From: Paragyromitra xinjiangensis
Lineage: Eukaryota > Ascomycota > Pezizomycetes > Pezizales > Discinaceae
DNA length: 64,000 nt
NCBI GenBank assembly: GCA_038503065.1
Contig: JBCAMK010000006.1
Location: 310,001 to 374,000, forward strand
Reading direction: 5' to 3'
A program made the translations under genes and the position numbers. This document shows, piece after piece, positions 1-13,003 of this stretch; the stretch's first letter is position 1, and the number at the start of each line of letters is the position of its first letter. The notes below the pieces were generated by a model. It made no database searches, was not told where the DNA came from, and was given only the letters and a program-made list of their open reading frames with translations.

Positions 1-608
1 TATCAACAGGCTGGATTTGCCGTGCAGGTGGCAGTACGTGAGTCTCCTCAGATCCTTTCCTCCTACATGTGCACGACCAACACATTTCGGCTTGTTTAGA
101 TGACTAGAGAGAAGGAAGTAATAGGTGTAATTCTGGTGGGAAAGTGAGCTCTCAGGGGCAGAGAAGAATCAGGCTTAAGGATGCGCAGTCAGATTGAGGT
201 ATAGGTTATTAACACCTGTTAGTTTTTGCCAGCTGGCCTGTAGTGAAACATGGGTTACACATACAGGTGGCTGCTTAGTCACGCAGCAGAACCACAGGAG
301 TTTTAGAGCAATTAATCAACATCAGTAGGAGAGGAAATAGAAAACCATCTCATGTACTCAAACTACCCAAATGTCCCGGGGCGATAATCTAGGGCAGTGG
401 GTTTAAAGTTTTTGACCGAGGGAGAATGTGAGATGGGTCTTGATAAAAATTTGCTACTAGTTGACGGCTGGGATACTAATCAGCGATATACCCAGAGCTA
501 TTTGAGAATTTTAGGGGTGGACAGGGGGTAGAAGAGGAAGTGCTGGCAAAGAGGGAGGAAAGAATAAATAACGAGATGACATGCATAGACTCGTAGAGCG
601 GTGTTTAC

Positions 609-620
609 AACCCTAACCCT
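609..620. repeat. interstitial telomere-like word (CCCTAA type)
   Basis: AACCCTAACCCT, two telomeric units inside unique sequence. Confidence 0.85.
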
Positions 621-3600
621 CACCGATGTAAATTTCCTGCTGCTTACCCCGACTACTACCGTATTATCTTGAAAGTCGCAGAAAAAAACGGAGCAGGATG
701 TTAATAATGAATCTCAGCTAAACCGATATAGCGACAGGATTTAGGTTGGGGATTCATCCGCTACATTTCGATTAGGGTAGTCGATGTAACGCTTTCAAAC
801 CTAAGCTATCGATACTCCTAAATTGCCGAGATTTGTAGGCACAGTACCTGGTAAGGATCCCTTGTAGTGCACTGATTTTTCTAAGGTAGGGAAGGAATAG
901 AAGGCTCGATTGTTTGCCCGCCCGTCTCTCAATCATTCCCGACCCCAAAGCCACGCCCCGTATTAGGAAAATCTCCAACAACTGATATGTTGTAAAATAT
1001 AAGATCAGGAGGTGGAAAGAGTCGATCCATTGAGGGGCAGCTCTTGTAATGAAGAAAAACATTTTAGTGAGCTATCACATGATGCAGTATGCACGTTGCC
1101 CCACTGCGAACGTGCGGAATCACCACAGGATTTAATCCCTAGAATTGGGTTCTGTCAACGTCGAACGCCCTCTCCCTCAGAACCCAGAAAATACGACCTT
1201 CTCCTAGCAGTCACACACACACATATACCCGTAGCTCCATAAGCAGATCCAAAATTCGCGCTGTGTCGCACGACCATATAACAGCTCATTCAACGAACGA
1301 TTTACGAAGTTCAACGAGCGCATTAAGGAGAAATTCAGAACCTCCGGTAAGCTTTATGCCTACAAATTCGAACATCCAGGTAGCGAATCTACGTCTCAGT
1401 TAGAGTCTCCTGGGTTTTCAATTATTAGTGTTATCGCTACCATCTGCCACCTTATTCGTACAACCTATTTCTACGCTAACATATGCCTACCTCTAGAAAC
1501 TTTGAATAAAACCGAGCATGGTATGGGGATAAAGGGGTAAACCGAGAAGATGTCCATTAACAAGAAGCGTGGGGGAAGATGAACTACTCCTCTCAACCCT
1601 ACCAAAAGGAGCTACCGGAAGAGTATGCATAACAAGATATCACCCGCGGAACATATGCTAGCAGTGAAGCTGCCGATCATTAAGATCGATGCTAACACCT
1701 ACCGCGGAATGCTATCCCCGTCAAAACATGCTTCAGATAGACAACGAATTCATATACAAATGTATTTTCCGCTATTACTTTCCGGCAATACCTCAGCGCC
1801 TGAAACCAACATCCATCTATTCTCAACAGACTTCGTATAGGAGATCTCGTCAAAGTCAGATATTACTGATCAATCCATTTAATACTGCGATGAAGGAAAT
1901 TCTTCCTGCACCCTTCATCGGGCATCGGCCTGCACGAGTTTACAGCAACTTCTAGATACAATCCCGTGGGGTACTAGGAAATGTCAGTGAGCAGCCACAG
2001 TTGGCTCCCTTCCCTATAATGACGCTCAAAAATTCATGGACAGTGTTTCCAGGCTAGTGGTCTCCAGCGATAGCCGACCCTAAGCGAATCGACGAAACCG
2101 TTTTTCCGATGGGTTAGGAAGCCGACGAATATAACGGTACCTTACCACAAAAATTCAGCAGTGATATCCGCTTAGTCAGTCCGCATATCGTGATGTTCGA
2201 CCAACGAAACATGATGGGCTTGACATCCAACGCTGATGACTGGGAGCGAAGTGCACATAAGCTACTAGCCCCTTTTCTTGCCAGGCAGTTAGCGAGAAGT
2301 TCATAAACAGCAACTATAACCTAGAGCTTAGGCTTCCCGTCACGCCCTCTTATGTATGTTGGTTGAAATTGTGGAATCTTCTATGGCAAATCAAGCTAGG
2401 AGATGGAAGACAACGGAAACAAGAAGTGGCGGCACTAAATTGTACCCGTTTGGGTAATCTCACGGCGCAATACGGACCTGGATTTATTGGTGTAGGCTTG
2501 ATAATCTAGCAACAGAATATGCGGATTTAGTCGTCGATTGGTGAAGGGTGTATGTTTATTAGAGCTGTTGTTGCTTGTGAAGAGTGGGGATTAGATTGGA
2601 TGTCGCAACAGCATTGATCTACTCTCCCACAAGGGCACGCCCGGTCTTATTGGGGAAGTTGATGGACGTACCGAGACGGTTGATCTAAGAAAAAGGAAGG
2701 AACGAGAGAGAGTATGGAACCGGGGCTGAGAGGTGAGAGGAAAAACAGGAAATACGGGGCATATTGCGTAAGGAAAAAGAGAGACAGTCTCGGGATACAG
2801 GAGAAATGATGTGAGGGTAAGTGCCTTAACTCGATTTCGCCGTGAGTTCTAGCAAGGAACTACCCTGTGGTTGCAAATAAGTTCTGACTGGGAATAGGAG
2901 AACGTTCTTGATCCTCGCGAAGAGCTATTTAACGCCGTGGCATTACCGTTAAGGAGACCTGCTTTACAGGAGAGACAGAGTACCACCAGGTATTATTCGT
3001 GGATATTAAATAGCTTTCCCCTGCTAGCACAACATGATGGGGTATTAGCGCTATTTGCAGCTGGTGTCGGGGGCATGAGTAGTGGCATGCATCAACAATA
3101 CAGCTAGCCCGTGGCTTAGGAGAAATCAGACTTAGCCTTGATCACAAAAGTGATGGCTGACATCAGTAGCGAGTTGGAAACATTGTCCCTTACCATTCTC
3201 GACCATTACAACGCAAAGATAGTACCAATACTAGCTGCTAGTTCTGCTTTCTGCATTTTTGAAAAACTTCAGAAATTCTTCCCGGCGGAGCTTAGGGGGT
3301 ACTTTAGCCGAAGCTATTGCACATCTGGGTCTCAATGGGCTTTGTTAGAGATAGCAAACAAATTACGAAGAGGATATTGATATCACAAAAATGGCAGCCT
3401 CAAGATAGGGATTCAGCTTTAAGTTAGCAGGAAGAAGTATGTTGCTTAACCTAAATTATCATAGCCTTTCTCCTAACAGAATATTCCGAATAGGCTCAAT
3501 TAATGGCAATACTATGAGGGGTTAATTATAGCACGTGGGAAGTGTCTGAGGCTTTGTTCCTGTTTACAGGAGGTGAATGGTGCTTGCATTTGACGTAGTT

Positions 3601-4177
3601 ACCACTACCGGTATTGGCTTGTACCTTCTCTTCACCCTTGCTATTTGACTATTTTTGAGAAATTTTATTCCATTTCGTGATTGAACTTTGTGGGCAAGAT
3701 CACAGCTTCTCTTATTAGTGTGTGGGGGCGGTTGGATGAATTCGCTGGAGGCTGGGCTGTGTCGTTTATTCACATGAATTCATGAAATATCGCTCAGATT
3801 TTACCACTGTCGTCGCTGCTTGAGAGCTCCCTGATGTAGGTCCTCCAGCCGCGACTGAGAGCAGGAAATGGAGGCGCTAGGAATGATAAGGCTACTCGGG
3901 TAACTAGAACTTAGCGCACCTCCCGACCGTGAATTACCACCAGATAGGTTTCGTCGGGCCAGTTCGTCACACAGGAATATTTTTCCGTTATAATTATCAG
4001 ATTCATATACCCCATCATTCTCTAAACTATCCCATTTTTTGCTCTGGTAATATGTTGCTTGTCGCTTGTTAAAGTACTCTGTTTCTTTGCTGCATCTATT
4101 ATTAACTATAACCCAGACACCTGCGTTCAACCTCTTCGCCTTTTATCCCTCCGATTGATATCCGTTGGTCTATTGAC

Positions 4178-4189
4178 AGGGTTAGGGTT
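4178..4189. repeat. interstitial telomere-like word (TTAGGG type)
   Basis: AGGGTTAGGGTT in unique sequence, opposite orientation to the 609 copy. Confidence 0.85.
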
Positions 4190-5709
4190 CCAACGTCTGT
4201 ACCAACGTGATTTTCTTAGCCCACAGCTATTAATGTTGCAGGGCGCGTTCAGTGTTTCTTTGAGTGCAGAAATTAAGACCGATAGCTGCCGAGAATAACT
4301 TTCGTTAAACACCTCCGCGTAAACAGAAAACCAATTCCTTAAGCAACCGTTGGATGGTGCTGGAGTTAAATTAAAGTTGCGGCTCTGCGGCCCAACCCGA
4401 CATCCTTGTTTCGTAGCGAACTAACCAGGGGCTGGTATGATGTCTCATCGACCCTCCACATGCCGTCGTTCGCCGAAATACAAAGTGACCAAACAATAGA
4501 AAAAATATCGCAAGATCCAATGAACTTTCATTTACCCTTTGGCGTTTAGGTTCCTCTAAATCCGCATTTTGACCTAAATTTATATTATTGAGGGTTTAGG
4601 TCTACTGATCTGGTATGCACCTTCGCCAGAACCCTTGCGAGAGGGTTTATTTTATAATCTGTTTTTCGGTTTATATTTCACGGGAATGAAATCTTTCAGG
4701 AAAATAACAGAAGAACAGCAAGACTTTATTTCTTCTCACACGTGTTGTCTTTCTCACGCCCCTCTATCTACTCCTGCTCAACCTCTGGCCTTTATACCTC
4801 TCAAGAATTGTCGGCCAACCTCCTCAATTCTAACTAGCTTCCTTGAGTCTTGGCATTTAGAGCATCATGCTACCACGTGCCTAGGGGCCTTCAGCCACGC
4901 GGGCGTGGCGTGGCGCCAATGGTGCAGATCTGAAAATTGCTGAAGCGCGTGTGCATCAATAGGTTCGGGGCTAGTTAAAGTGTGTCAGCGTGTTGTACAG
5001 ATGGGAAACATAGCTGTTAACCTTGAACTCACGACTGAAACAAAGTTTAATTTAAGCGTATATCCCGTGACCATAACAGGGAAAACGTATCAATACACGT
5101 TTTCTATCCTCTTGGTGCCCTGCTGCGATTCAAGGCTAGAGGTCTATTCGTATCCGACTATGATGTGCAGAGATAATAGCCATTGCTTTCTAACATGGAT
5201 TCTTACTTAGAGGCGTTCAGCTATAACCTAGCAGCTGGTAAACCCCTTCTCAACGAAGGGAAGAAAGACTGAATGTAAGAGCTGATATATTGTGGTTTGT
5301 CACCTTGCGCATTCGAGTTTGGCGAATGTGGTCCGTTTCTGTGTTTTTTGATAAGTGCTTCACTTACCGAAGCGTAGTCACGCATCGTACAGCGGGAACC
5401 CTAGGATATTGGCCTGCTCTGTAATGCGATGTATGGCAGGTAATGTGCCGTGGTTATCGTAGATATTCCTAGAGTGTTGGCGCGTGATGAGCATGTAGGT
5501 TCTCCTAAACGAATCAATGGAGTACCCGAGAGCTTTCTCTTATACACCGCTCAGCTCTTATACGTCGGGTGTCGAGCTCCATCGTTTGTTGCCATATAAA
5601 CTGTTAATCCGATAACGTTAGGAATTCTCCTTCTAATCATACCATGTTAGGAACGGTTGGGGAAATCTTCCTCCCTACCTCAATGAGCGCATGGTGATAT
5701 GCCTAGCGC

Positions 5710-6370
5710 CTACCCGTTCTCATCTGCGTATCTAGATATCGCTACCACATCACCATGCTCATTCCACACCACACCTCTACAGTTTCCGCCCTCCGTTGAT
5801 GTCGTTGCAAATGTATGTCCATATGACTATCACCCAATAGAAGGGGTGGTCAGTGGATTCCGGGCCCGCTCGCTTGAATTCGAATTTTCCTACAAGCTTT
5901 TTGAAAGAACCTGAAAATTGACTATCCATAGAAATTCGTTCACTGACCCTAGCATCAACACTGTCTCTTAAGCCGGCCGATGACGCCGCGGGACTTTCGA
6001 ATGGCTTTGCCTTGAAGCTGAGCCCATCCGATAACTTGATAAGTGCAATATCAATTTTCTCAAATCTCTGCACTTCACCTATCACGGCACCTATACCAGT
6101 AGGACGGTATACTATCTCCGTGCCAAAGGGAAACCTTGAAACAGTGTCCCCCGACACCCCCGAATTTCGTGCTGTAAATCCGAAATGTGAAAGTTCCGTT
6201 TTGCCTTCCCTTGTAAACCACGCTGGCAACTCTGCGATTGGAACTTGCCAGGGTCTTGGTGAATATTCCCGAAAACGGAAGACGAGAATCGAAGGACTGA
6301 AACTAACAGCGTAGGAACCTGGAAACAGCGGTAAGCTGACTTCGGCTTTCTGGTATGATGTCTTAACTTT
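5710..6370 (-). pseudogene. decayed relic of an unidentified fungal protein gene
   Basis: A minus-strand frame is open from about 6370 to a TAG near 5777 (about 198 codons) without a good start ATG. It reads like coding sequence, with stretches such as FGFTARNSG, DIALIKL and SGSFKKLVGKFEF. Just past the stop the reading resumes in another frame (WNEHGDVVAISRYADENG) and ends near 5710, so a frameshift breaks the gene. The C-terminal reading resembles the end of fungal proteins of unknown function that finish with a GxCGSxIW-type motif, but I cannot assign a family firmly. No intact neighbour is nearby. A short intron at the break is possible, but no fitting donor and acceptor are present. Confidence 0.45.
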
Positions 6371-9300
6371 CTATCGTTAGATATCAGATCGAAATCGAGC
6401 AGGAAATGTCGAGGGGAGTCGACGGATGTTTGACCCTCGATGTTTGACCCTTGATGTTGTGAGATTGGAGTTGGGGCCTAGGATTCGGAGTGGTGATCGG
6501 GTTTTGTTGGTTCCGGTCGGTCGCTTCTATCTGGTCTGTTAGCAGTAGTAGGTGCATATAAGCTGGGGTTGGGTTGCTACCGAAAGGTAGACTGGCCGTG
6601 CCTCTAACGGTTAGTTTAGGGGGTGTTTGTGAGGTACCCTGAATTTGTCTTCGGCGAAGGTTGAGATCACTCGCTTCTGTGTTAAGACTTCACTTCACTT
6701 CATGATCCTCGACGAGATGGGTATCCTTCGGAAGTAGAGGTGAGCCAGTAGTAGCTTCAAAGGTTGGTTTAATCGTATAAACCCTCTTGTGACTGGATCA
6801 TGAGCACTACTGTTGGGCATTTAGGTGGGGTGGGTGGTGATCGATGGTCTGGTGATGGTCTGACGATGGATTATATGCGCCTAGAAAATCATCCTCATAA
6901 TTCATAACTATAAGGGTACCGCATGTACCGGCAAGATAAGGCCTAGCGCTATCCTGATCTACATGAGGTAAGAGCGATTTCTATAGTACGCTCAAGTGAT
7001 AAGAAATACACGCTCTACAAACCATGAGGTTACAACCAACTATGAATTTAAATTTGAAAGATAGACTACTCCACACTAAACCATTTCACACTATCTAGAA
7101 ACCTGGCGCCATCATAATATTAGCTACTAAGATCGCTAACCGATTGGACTACGAGGTTAATAATGATCCTCTTCTAAAACACACCAAGTGCCAATTCTAG
7201 AGCATCAAATACTTTCTGTCGTATTCGAAGAATTATCCCTATACTACAGCCGTAGTTACACAAAGCTTGATCACCTACGGACTAAAGCACGAGCCGGTCA
7301 ACAGCCGAAATACTATTTGCAGACACAGAATTAGTAATGAAGCTAGGAACCCGCTAGAACATGGGAAAATCTAGAAAATATACCTGACTAGTGTACTTGG
7401 ATCGAGGTGAGATGATTCATCGCCAGATATTAGGATTTCCTCAACATTGATGCACGCTGAACATAGGCCACAGCAGGTCGTGGGCGGTGTGCAAAACTCA
7501 AGATGGTGGCTAAGGGTAGGTAGGAGTTAGTAAGGGAGAGACGATTTAATGAACGGCACAGATATTTTAGCTAAAGGCTAGGGTTCCTCACTTTAGAGAA
7601 CCGTTGTAGAGACTGCGCGAATTATGGATTCACCTTGGGCAACTTCGGTGAATATCGATATAACTCAAGCCATTCAGCTCCCAGTAAGCTTCGAAAAATC
7701 TGTTTACACTGGTAAGAAAACTTACAAGAACAAAACCTATAGGATGGGATATTCGAGCCTCTACCTACACTCACCCGCCCAAATGACAGATCCTTCCCCT
7801 TGAACCCAGACCCCGATCCGTTCCACGAGCCGGAACATAAACTTGAACAGAACACGAGGTTGCTTTCGCTTGAGTGATAAAGAGCGAGGGTATAGGGTCA
7901 TAGCATCCCTAAGCACGATCGGATTCGGTACCCTAGAGAGCAAAGATGGTATCAGTGGGGTGACAACTCCCCCCCCTCCAGGATTGCGCGCAAGCAAAAA
8001 CACAGACTAGCGACGCAAGCTATCTGTGCCCCGGAGGGACCAGCATTGGGGAAGGGACGCATCCTGAACATCTGACAGGCGCGCAAGCCATCTGATGCCC
8101 CCAACGCCGATATCATTTCAAGAACTTCAATGATATATGGACGGCAAAGTTACCTTGTAGGAAGCTAAAAGCGCGATAGCCTTTCTGCAGGATATCTTAG
8201 TCATCCCAGACCTAGCCTAGAGTTCGCGTCCATGAGCCTAAGAATCCACCCTTATCAGTACATGGACTGACTTTCAAGTAATCCGCCATATCTTAGCTCT
8301 CGATGGGCGTCTTACCGAAATATAGTTAGATGGAGATGGGAGGCGTCATCCGGTGATAGATGGGAAATGGTGGAAGTGCTGTCCGTTGATGGGGGTGGGC
8401 CTGACTTTAAAGCCTGCTCCCAACCACCCCGCTAGGGTTGAAACCCTGTTTAGTCCACCAACCATTCAAGCCAATGAATTCGGTAGCAACCCCGTCGATC
8501 TGTGAAAACCCTAAGTCATCAGAAGAATTAAATTCCATCAAGCACCCAATCTGGCGAACGTAACCCGATAATACGTAGGGTAACTACATGTATTGTGAGA
8601 AGAATTAACTTTCATTTACCAATTTACACATTGCTAGTGAAATGATTCCGAGTCCGTTGACGATAATGACTATGAATCTATTAATAATATTGCAAAAACT
8701 GCTTTGTATACTTCATTTGAATTAAGTGCAGTTGATGCTCCTATCCAGAATTCCTACTCCGGAATCCCAAACGGTTCATGCTAACTCTAGAACTTGCTTT
8801 ACTCAAATATTTTTTGCTTGTAATATTCTATGAAGGTTACCCGGGAAAAAGAAATTACAACCGTGCTTATGTCCCTCCAAATCAGAGACCGCAACCGCAA
8901 TGTGATGGCCGGGGTGATAAGTACATGCAGAGTCCCTAGGAGCGTCAAGTTAAGTTTTCATAGCCGAAAGGGAACGCTCAGAATTCACTGATTCGATTTC
9001 TTCAGAGATCGCTCTTCGTTCTTTTCCTGCGTTCCCAAAGCGTCCATCGCGATCTGGGGTATTTCGTAGACCGGTTTTTAAATGAGAAAAATTGTAAGTG
9101 GTGAAGGTATTTGCACATAATAGCATTAATTCAACAAGGCACTGTTGCGTAGGCTGGGTTTTTTTTTGAAGATCTAACGTAGGTATAAGCTTTGAAGGCT
9201 AAACTCGGATTCGGGTGTTTAGCTATCGCTAATCGGTCTGTACCTTCCTTTCCTGTTTCCTTCTAAGTAGAGTACTATACGACCTACAGGGCTCGCCTCT

Positions 9301-9738
9301 AGCCCGGCTAATAGCCTAAACTCTAAATTTTATTTTCTATCAACCCTAACCCACTGTTTACAGAGTCATTTGGCTAATGCCATTCTGCCAAACGTGTTTA
9401 GGCCAAGTGCAGAGTCTCGTGTTAGTAAGGATAAATCTCCTACTACCGGAACACTGAAGGCTTTTATTCTCTCAGCATTGCTCAGGCCTACAATCTCCGA
9501 AAAGGAGGGAAAAGTTACAGCGAACGTATTCAGTACTATTTCCCTAAACGAATAAAGAAGTAGATACACGCAATAAAGAAGTCCACGTGCATTCCAAGAA
9601 CATAAAGAATTTCCCAGGACCTTGCATCCCCCAGAACATGAAAAAAATCCACACCCTTGATGCCTCCACGTCCCGGAATTCACTGCTCCGCCCCCATCAC
9701 ATAACAGCTTGAAATATTCCCATCCCGCCACACAAAAA
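6371..9738. other. gene-poor region
   Basis: No supported gene. A 15-bp word (GATGTTTGACCCT plus two bases) is tandemly repeated about 2.5 times at 6424-6457, and a telomere-like word lies at 9342. The remainder shows no recognisable structure. Confidence 0.6.
9342..9352. repeat. interstitial telomere-like word (CCCTAA type)
   Basis: AACCCTAACCC, about 390 bp downstream of the stop of the glucuronoyl esterase gene. Confidence 0.85.
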
Positions 9739-11176
9739 TCACTGCAAATTTGGAACAGTCCAGTCAATCCATCGCGCCGAATCGAAGGTGAACCCCCCAT
9801 CGGTTCTCACAATTGCCGTATTGGACGATTGATCCAACAAGAACTTGTTGATAAAAGCGGTTAATTCCGATTGCTGAGACGATGGGAACTGGCAATGATT
9901 ATGGTTTCCAACTTGAGAAACTCCCATATTATCGGGGACACCCAGCGCCTCCCAAACTTTATGTGCCGTTACCATACAACCATAGCAACTCTCGCTGCCC
10001 AACCATTCTTGCGACGTGTTCTCGATGATAAACAATCCTCGTGGCGCAACCAACGCAGCAAGCGAGTGGTGGTCGAAAGGAAGTCTACTCACAGAGTTGA
10101 CATACGGCTCGAAGGACTTTGAGAACCACACGTTCTCGGTGACGATCTGAGATGCGGTCTGAACGTTCTTTCCCGCACTCTTCATTGCATCAGAAAGTCT
10201 CCAACAAGCGGAACCACCCGAACCCGACTCTTGAGGAATGGTCAGCGCGATGCGGGGCTCAAAGGCACCAGCAACAATAGCGCCTTTGCCGTTTCGAGAA
10301 CAACCTGTCACACCGATCCTAGCGGTATTGATGTTGGCACTCGGAGTGATCTCCAACGCGTCAACAATTCGGCTAACTCCCCATGCCCATGCGATCAGCG
10401 CGCCAGCGCTGTGGCCGCTTCCGTAGAGGTTGAAGAATTTGCCTTGTCCTCGACTACCGGTATTTACTTGAGTCGCTATGTCGTCGTTGTTGAAGGTAAT
10501 TACAGCAACATTGGCTGGTCTCGGGATGCTCAATCCACCGTAGCCGATGATAGCAGGGTAAGGGGCTCTTCCGGAAGTAGGCAAGCTGATTGATACGGTG
10601 AATGAAATTGATTTGCCCCCATCCGAGACATTGATGGTCAGTGTGCTCCCTGAGAGCGATGCAGTAACTGATGATGGCTTTGGTGGGAGAGTTCCGAGTT
10701 CATAACGTTGGAGCAATTCACTGATTTCTTGTTGACGGCACTTCCAGCCAGCCTTGGTGCTGACGCGGGGACCGCTCACGGGGAGGAATGGATCTGGTAG
10801 TCTCGAAACCGTGGGTAACGTCGGATTACTTGGGAGAGTTGGGCATGTCGACGTGTCTGGAGAAGTCGGAGTCGTGCCTGGAGGCGTTGAAGACGTAGGA
10901 ATGACTACTACCGTGGTTGAGGTTGGCGGAGGTGGCGGAGGTGGCGGCGAACTTCCAGGCAGACATTGCGAATAGTAGTCATTTGACTTGACGCAAGTTG
11001 AGCCTGAAGCGCAAGTCGTAGCGCCATTCCAGGTAACACCACCACCTTCACAATGTGTTAGCAGGGTCACTTCTTCATAACAGATCACGCCAGGAGAACT
11101 CACATTGCCCCCAAAGTGGGGCTTGTGCAAGTGCGGGAATCGCAAACAACAAGACGGATGCCAAACGGAAGCTCAT
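9739..11176 (-). CDS. secreted 4-O-methyl-glucuronoyl methylesterase, CE15, with N-terminal CBM1
   Basis: The enzyme cleaves ester bonds between 4-O-methyl-glucuronic acid side chains of xylan and lignin alcohols, and it acts outside the cell. Exon 1 is 11176-11104, the intron is 11103-11046 (58 nt, GTGAGT donor, TGCTAACA branch, AAG acceptor), and exon 2 is 11045-9739. The product is about 459 aa, near the length of Trichoderma Cip2. Residues 1-19 form a signal peptide (MSFRLASVLLFAIPALAQA). A CBM1 starts at PLWGQC, and the phase-1 intron splits its first cysteine codon region before GGVTWNG; it ends at SQCLPG. A Pro/Thr/Ser linker with eight consecutive prolines follows, then the CE15 domain. 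The serine nucleophile motif is GCSRNGKGA, the acid is probably the Glu in IENTSQEW, and the histidine lies in GNHNHC. All catalytic parts are present and no lesion is seen. No other wood-decay gene is in the window. Confidence 0.95.
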
Positions 11177-11247
11177 GGCGAAATACCAGTTATCTTGTCT
11201 GATGGGGATGAATTGTTGACCTTCAAAACTGAGCTACCTCACTGCCC

Positions 11248-11254
11248 TTTTATA
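11248..11254 (-). promoter_or_regulatory. TATA box upstream of the CE15 gene
   Basis: TATAAAA on the minus strand, about 72 bp before the ATG at 11176, a normal place for a fungal core promoter. Assigned by sequence and position only. Confidence 0.45.
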
Positions 11255-12206
11255 CAGAAATCCACAAAGCCCGAAGCCATCCTCCCGCCTTTTCCCCATA
11301 CTCTTCTGTTTCCTTGTGTCCGGAGTCGTTTGTTCCCTTCCAGGACAAGATGTCCCAAAGCCGAACGATATTTTACACGCTTCCTTTCCTCCGTCCTATA
11401 ATCACTCACGGTTCACACATCCGAACTCCCTAGGTGTAGAAAGAGCTCGTATATAATTGGGTGAAGATGATCAGAGGGATCTAGAACCTCAATTAGCCAA
11501 AACTTGTGTTTTAAGAAATTCTCCGCTACCTATCTCCATTGGGCCTGGTCACCCCACACAAGTAAGCTTAATAGAGTGCATGCAATCTATAAAAACGGAG
11601 AATTTTTGGACAATCAAGGGGAATTCAGGCATTCTGTGCATTGGCGAGACAGGAGATGTGGGGTATTTAGCCTGAACGGAATAGCCGTTATGGTACGTGC
11701 GTTACTCAAAAGTTATAACCGGAGGTGCTAATACCTTTTTAACTACTTTAAATTAATTTTCTCTCCGTTAAAGTGCATTTTGACTTCCGCTCCCAACGTG
11801 ACAGATGGGGCCTGATTCATTTTGCACTGTGGTAGTTATTGAATTTCGAGAAGTTGGGCGGGGAGTTAAAAAAGTGTCCCCTTGATGTTTCTACCTCCAT
11901 GTGTATTTGGCCTAAATAGGTTTATCCATCAGCCCAAATAGCTAGAATTAGGGCTTTCGGCATACCGTATTATCTCGATCATAAAGAACTAGCCCACGAC
12001 ACTACTCTACGGAAATACCCCAATCGAAACCACTCTATTAGGAAAGTGGGTGCTTCATTAGGGTAGTAATTCGTGATATTTAGCGACCGTATTTGAAACC
12101 TTTGAGATTTCCGAAGGCGAACCCAAAGCCTAGGCCGGTTCTTTATGACTGAGACAAATTGGTAGTAGAAATAAACGCTTGACGGTACTTGGGCCTACAC
12201 CAAGTA
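11255..12206. other. non-coding region upstream of the CE15 gene
   Basis: No gene found. It holds the presumed upstream regulatory region of the minus-strand esterase gene and ends at the TA dinucleotide flanking a MITE. Confidence 0.5.
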
Positions 12207-12722
12207 TTGTCCATGATCAAAAGTCTGCGTGTTCCCAGCGTAGCAACCGTAACCATCGCCTTTTTTTGCGAAAAAATAAAACCTTGTCAAAACTCAACCA
12301 ATATTGTAGGGAAAAATCGAAAAAATAGGATTAGCAAAAGATACTCTTAGGCATCAATGCAGCATCTTGGGCATGTAAAATACCATTGAGTTGTGTACTA
12401 GTTGCACAAAGTTTGTCTGCAGGGTGGGAGGTCATTCTCATGCTCATGTCCTATGCATGCTCTGCAACTGAGGCTTGGCATTTTTAGGGGGTCAGGTCAT
12501 TACTTGTATGTGACGATTTTCTCAATTGAGACCACCAAAATGACCCCAGTTCTTCAGCCAAAGCTCCCATTCGGTCAGTGAGTCTTAGGGTTGATATTTC
12601 TATTTTTTCCATTTTTTTCCTCCAATATTGGTTGAGTTTTGACAAGGTTTTATCTTTTCGCAAAAAAAGGCGATGGTTACGGTTGCTACGCTGGGAACAC
12701 GCAGACTTTTGATCATGGACAA
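12207..12722. mobile_element. Tc1/mariner-type MITE, copy 1
   Basis: A 516-bp non-coding element bounded by TTGTCCATGATC...GATCATGGACAA and flanked by TA on both sides (12205-12206 and 12723-12724), the target duplication of the Tc1/mariner/pogo superfamily. The terminal inverted repeats run for over 100 bp with few mismatches, so the element can fold back on itself. A second copy lies at 25421-25937. No transposase is encoded. Confidence 0.88.
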
Positions 12723-12850
12723 TAATGTTAGATCTTTGCCTAATTCGTATGACATTGCAACGAAGCGAATGATCCAACCTCGCCTCAGTACCAGCAAGCC
12801 AAAAGCCATATTTTTCGGTACTAATGCCAAATCAATTGTAATTATAACAA

Positions 12851-12863
12851 AGGGTTAGGGTTA
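12851..12863. repeat. interstitial telomere-like word (TTAGGG type)
   Basis: AGGGTTAGGGTTA, about 130 bp beyond the right end of the MITE at 12722. Confidence 0.85.
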
Positions 12864-12931
12864 ATGTTTCGCCTTGACCACCTGGCGCGTGTCACCAAAA
12901 ATGATTGTGGCTCCATCTTCGGAGCCTTATT

Positions 12932-13003
12932 GCGGGCCGTATTGCGACTGGGCACTTCCGGGCGCAAGGGAGAACCCGTGCGCCCGGAGGCAATACGGCC
13001 CGC
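12932..13003. repeat. GC-rich hairpin
   Basis: The outer arms GCGGGCCGTATTGC (12932-12945) and GCAATACGGCCCGC (12990-13003) are perfectly complementary. The inner arms CCGGGCGCA (12958-12966) and TGCGCCCGG (12979-12987) also pair. It is much richer in GC than its surroundings. Confidence 0.75.

Larger units (their letters stand above)
1..5709. other. gene-poor region
   Basis: I see no convincing gene here. Open frames are short, lack recognisable motifs and have no coherent splice structure. The stretch contains two telomere-like words, listed separately, and a CA microsatellite near 1212. Confidence 0.6.

Noticed and set aside
9871..10975. Plus-strand frames over the glucuronoyl esterase, including a Gly/Val-rich one
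   Set aside because: Antisense shadows; the Gly run is the complement of the proline linker.
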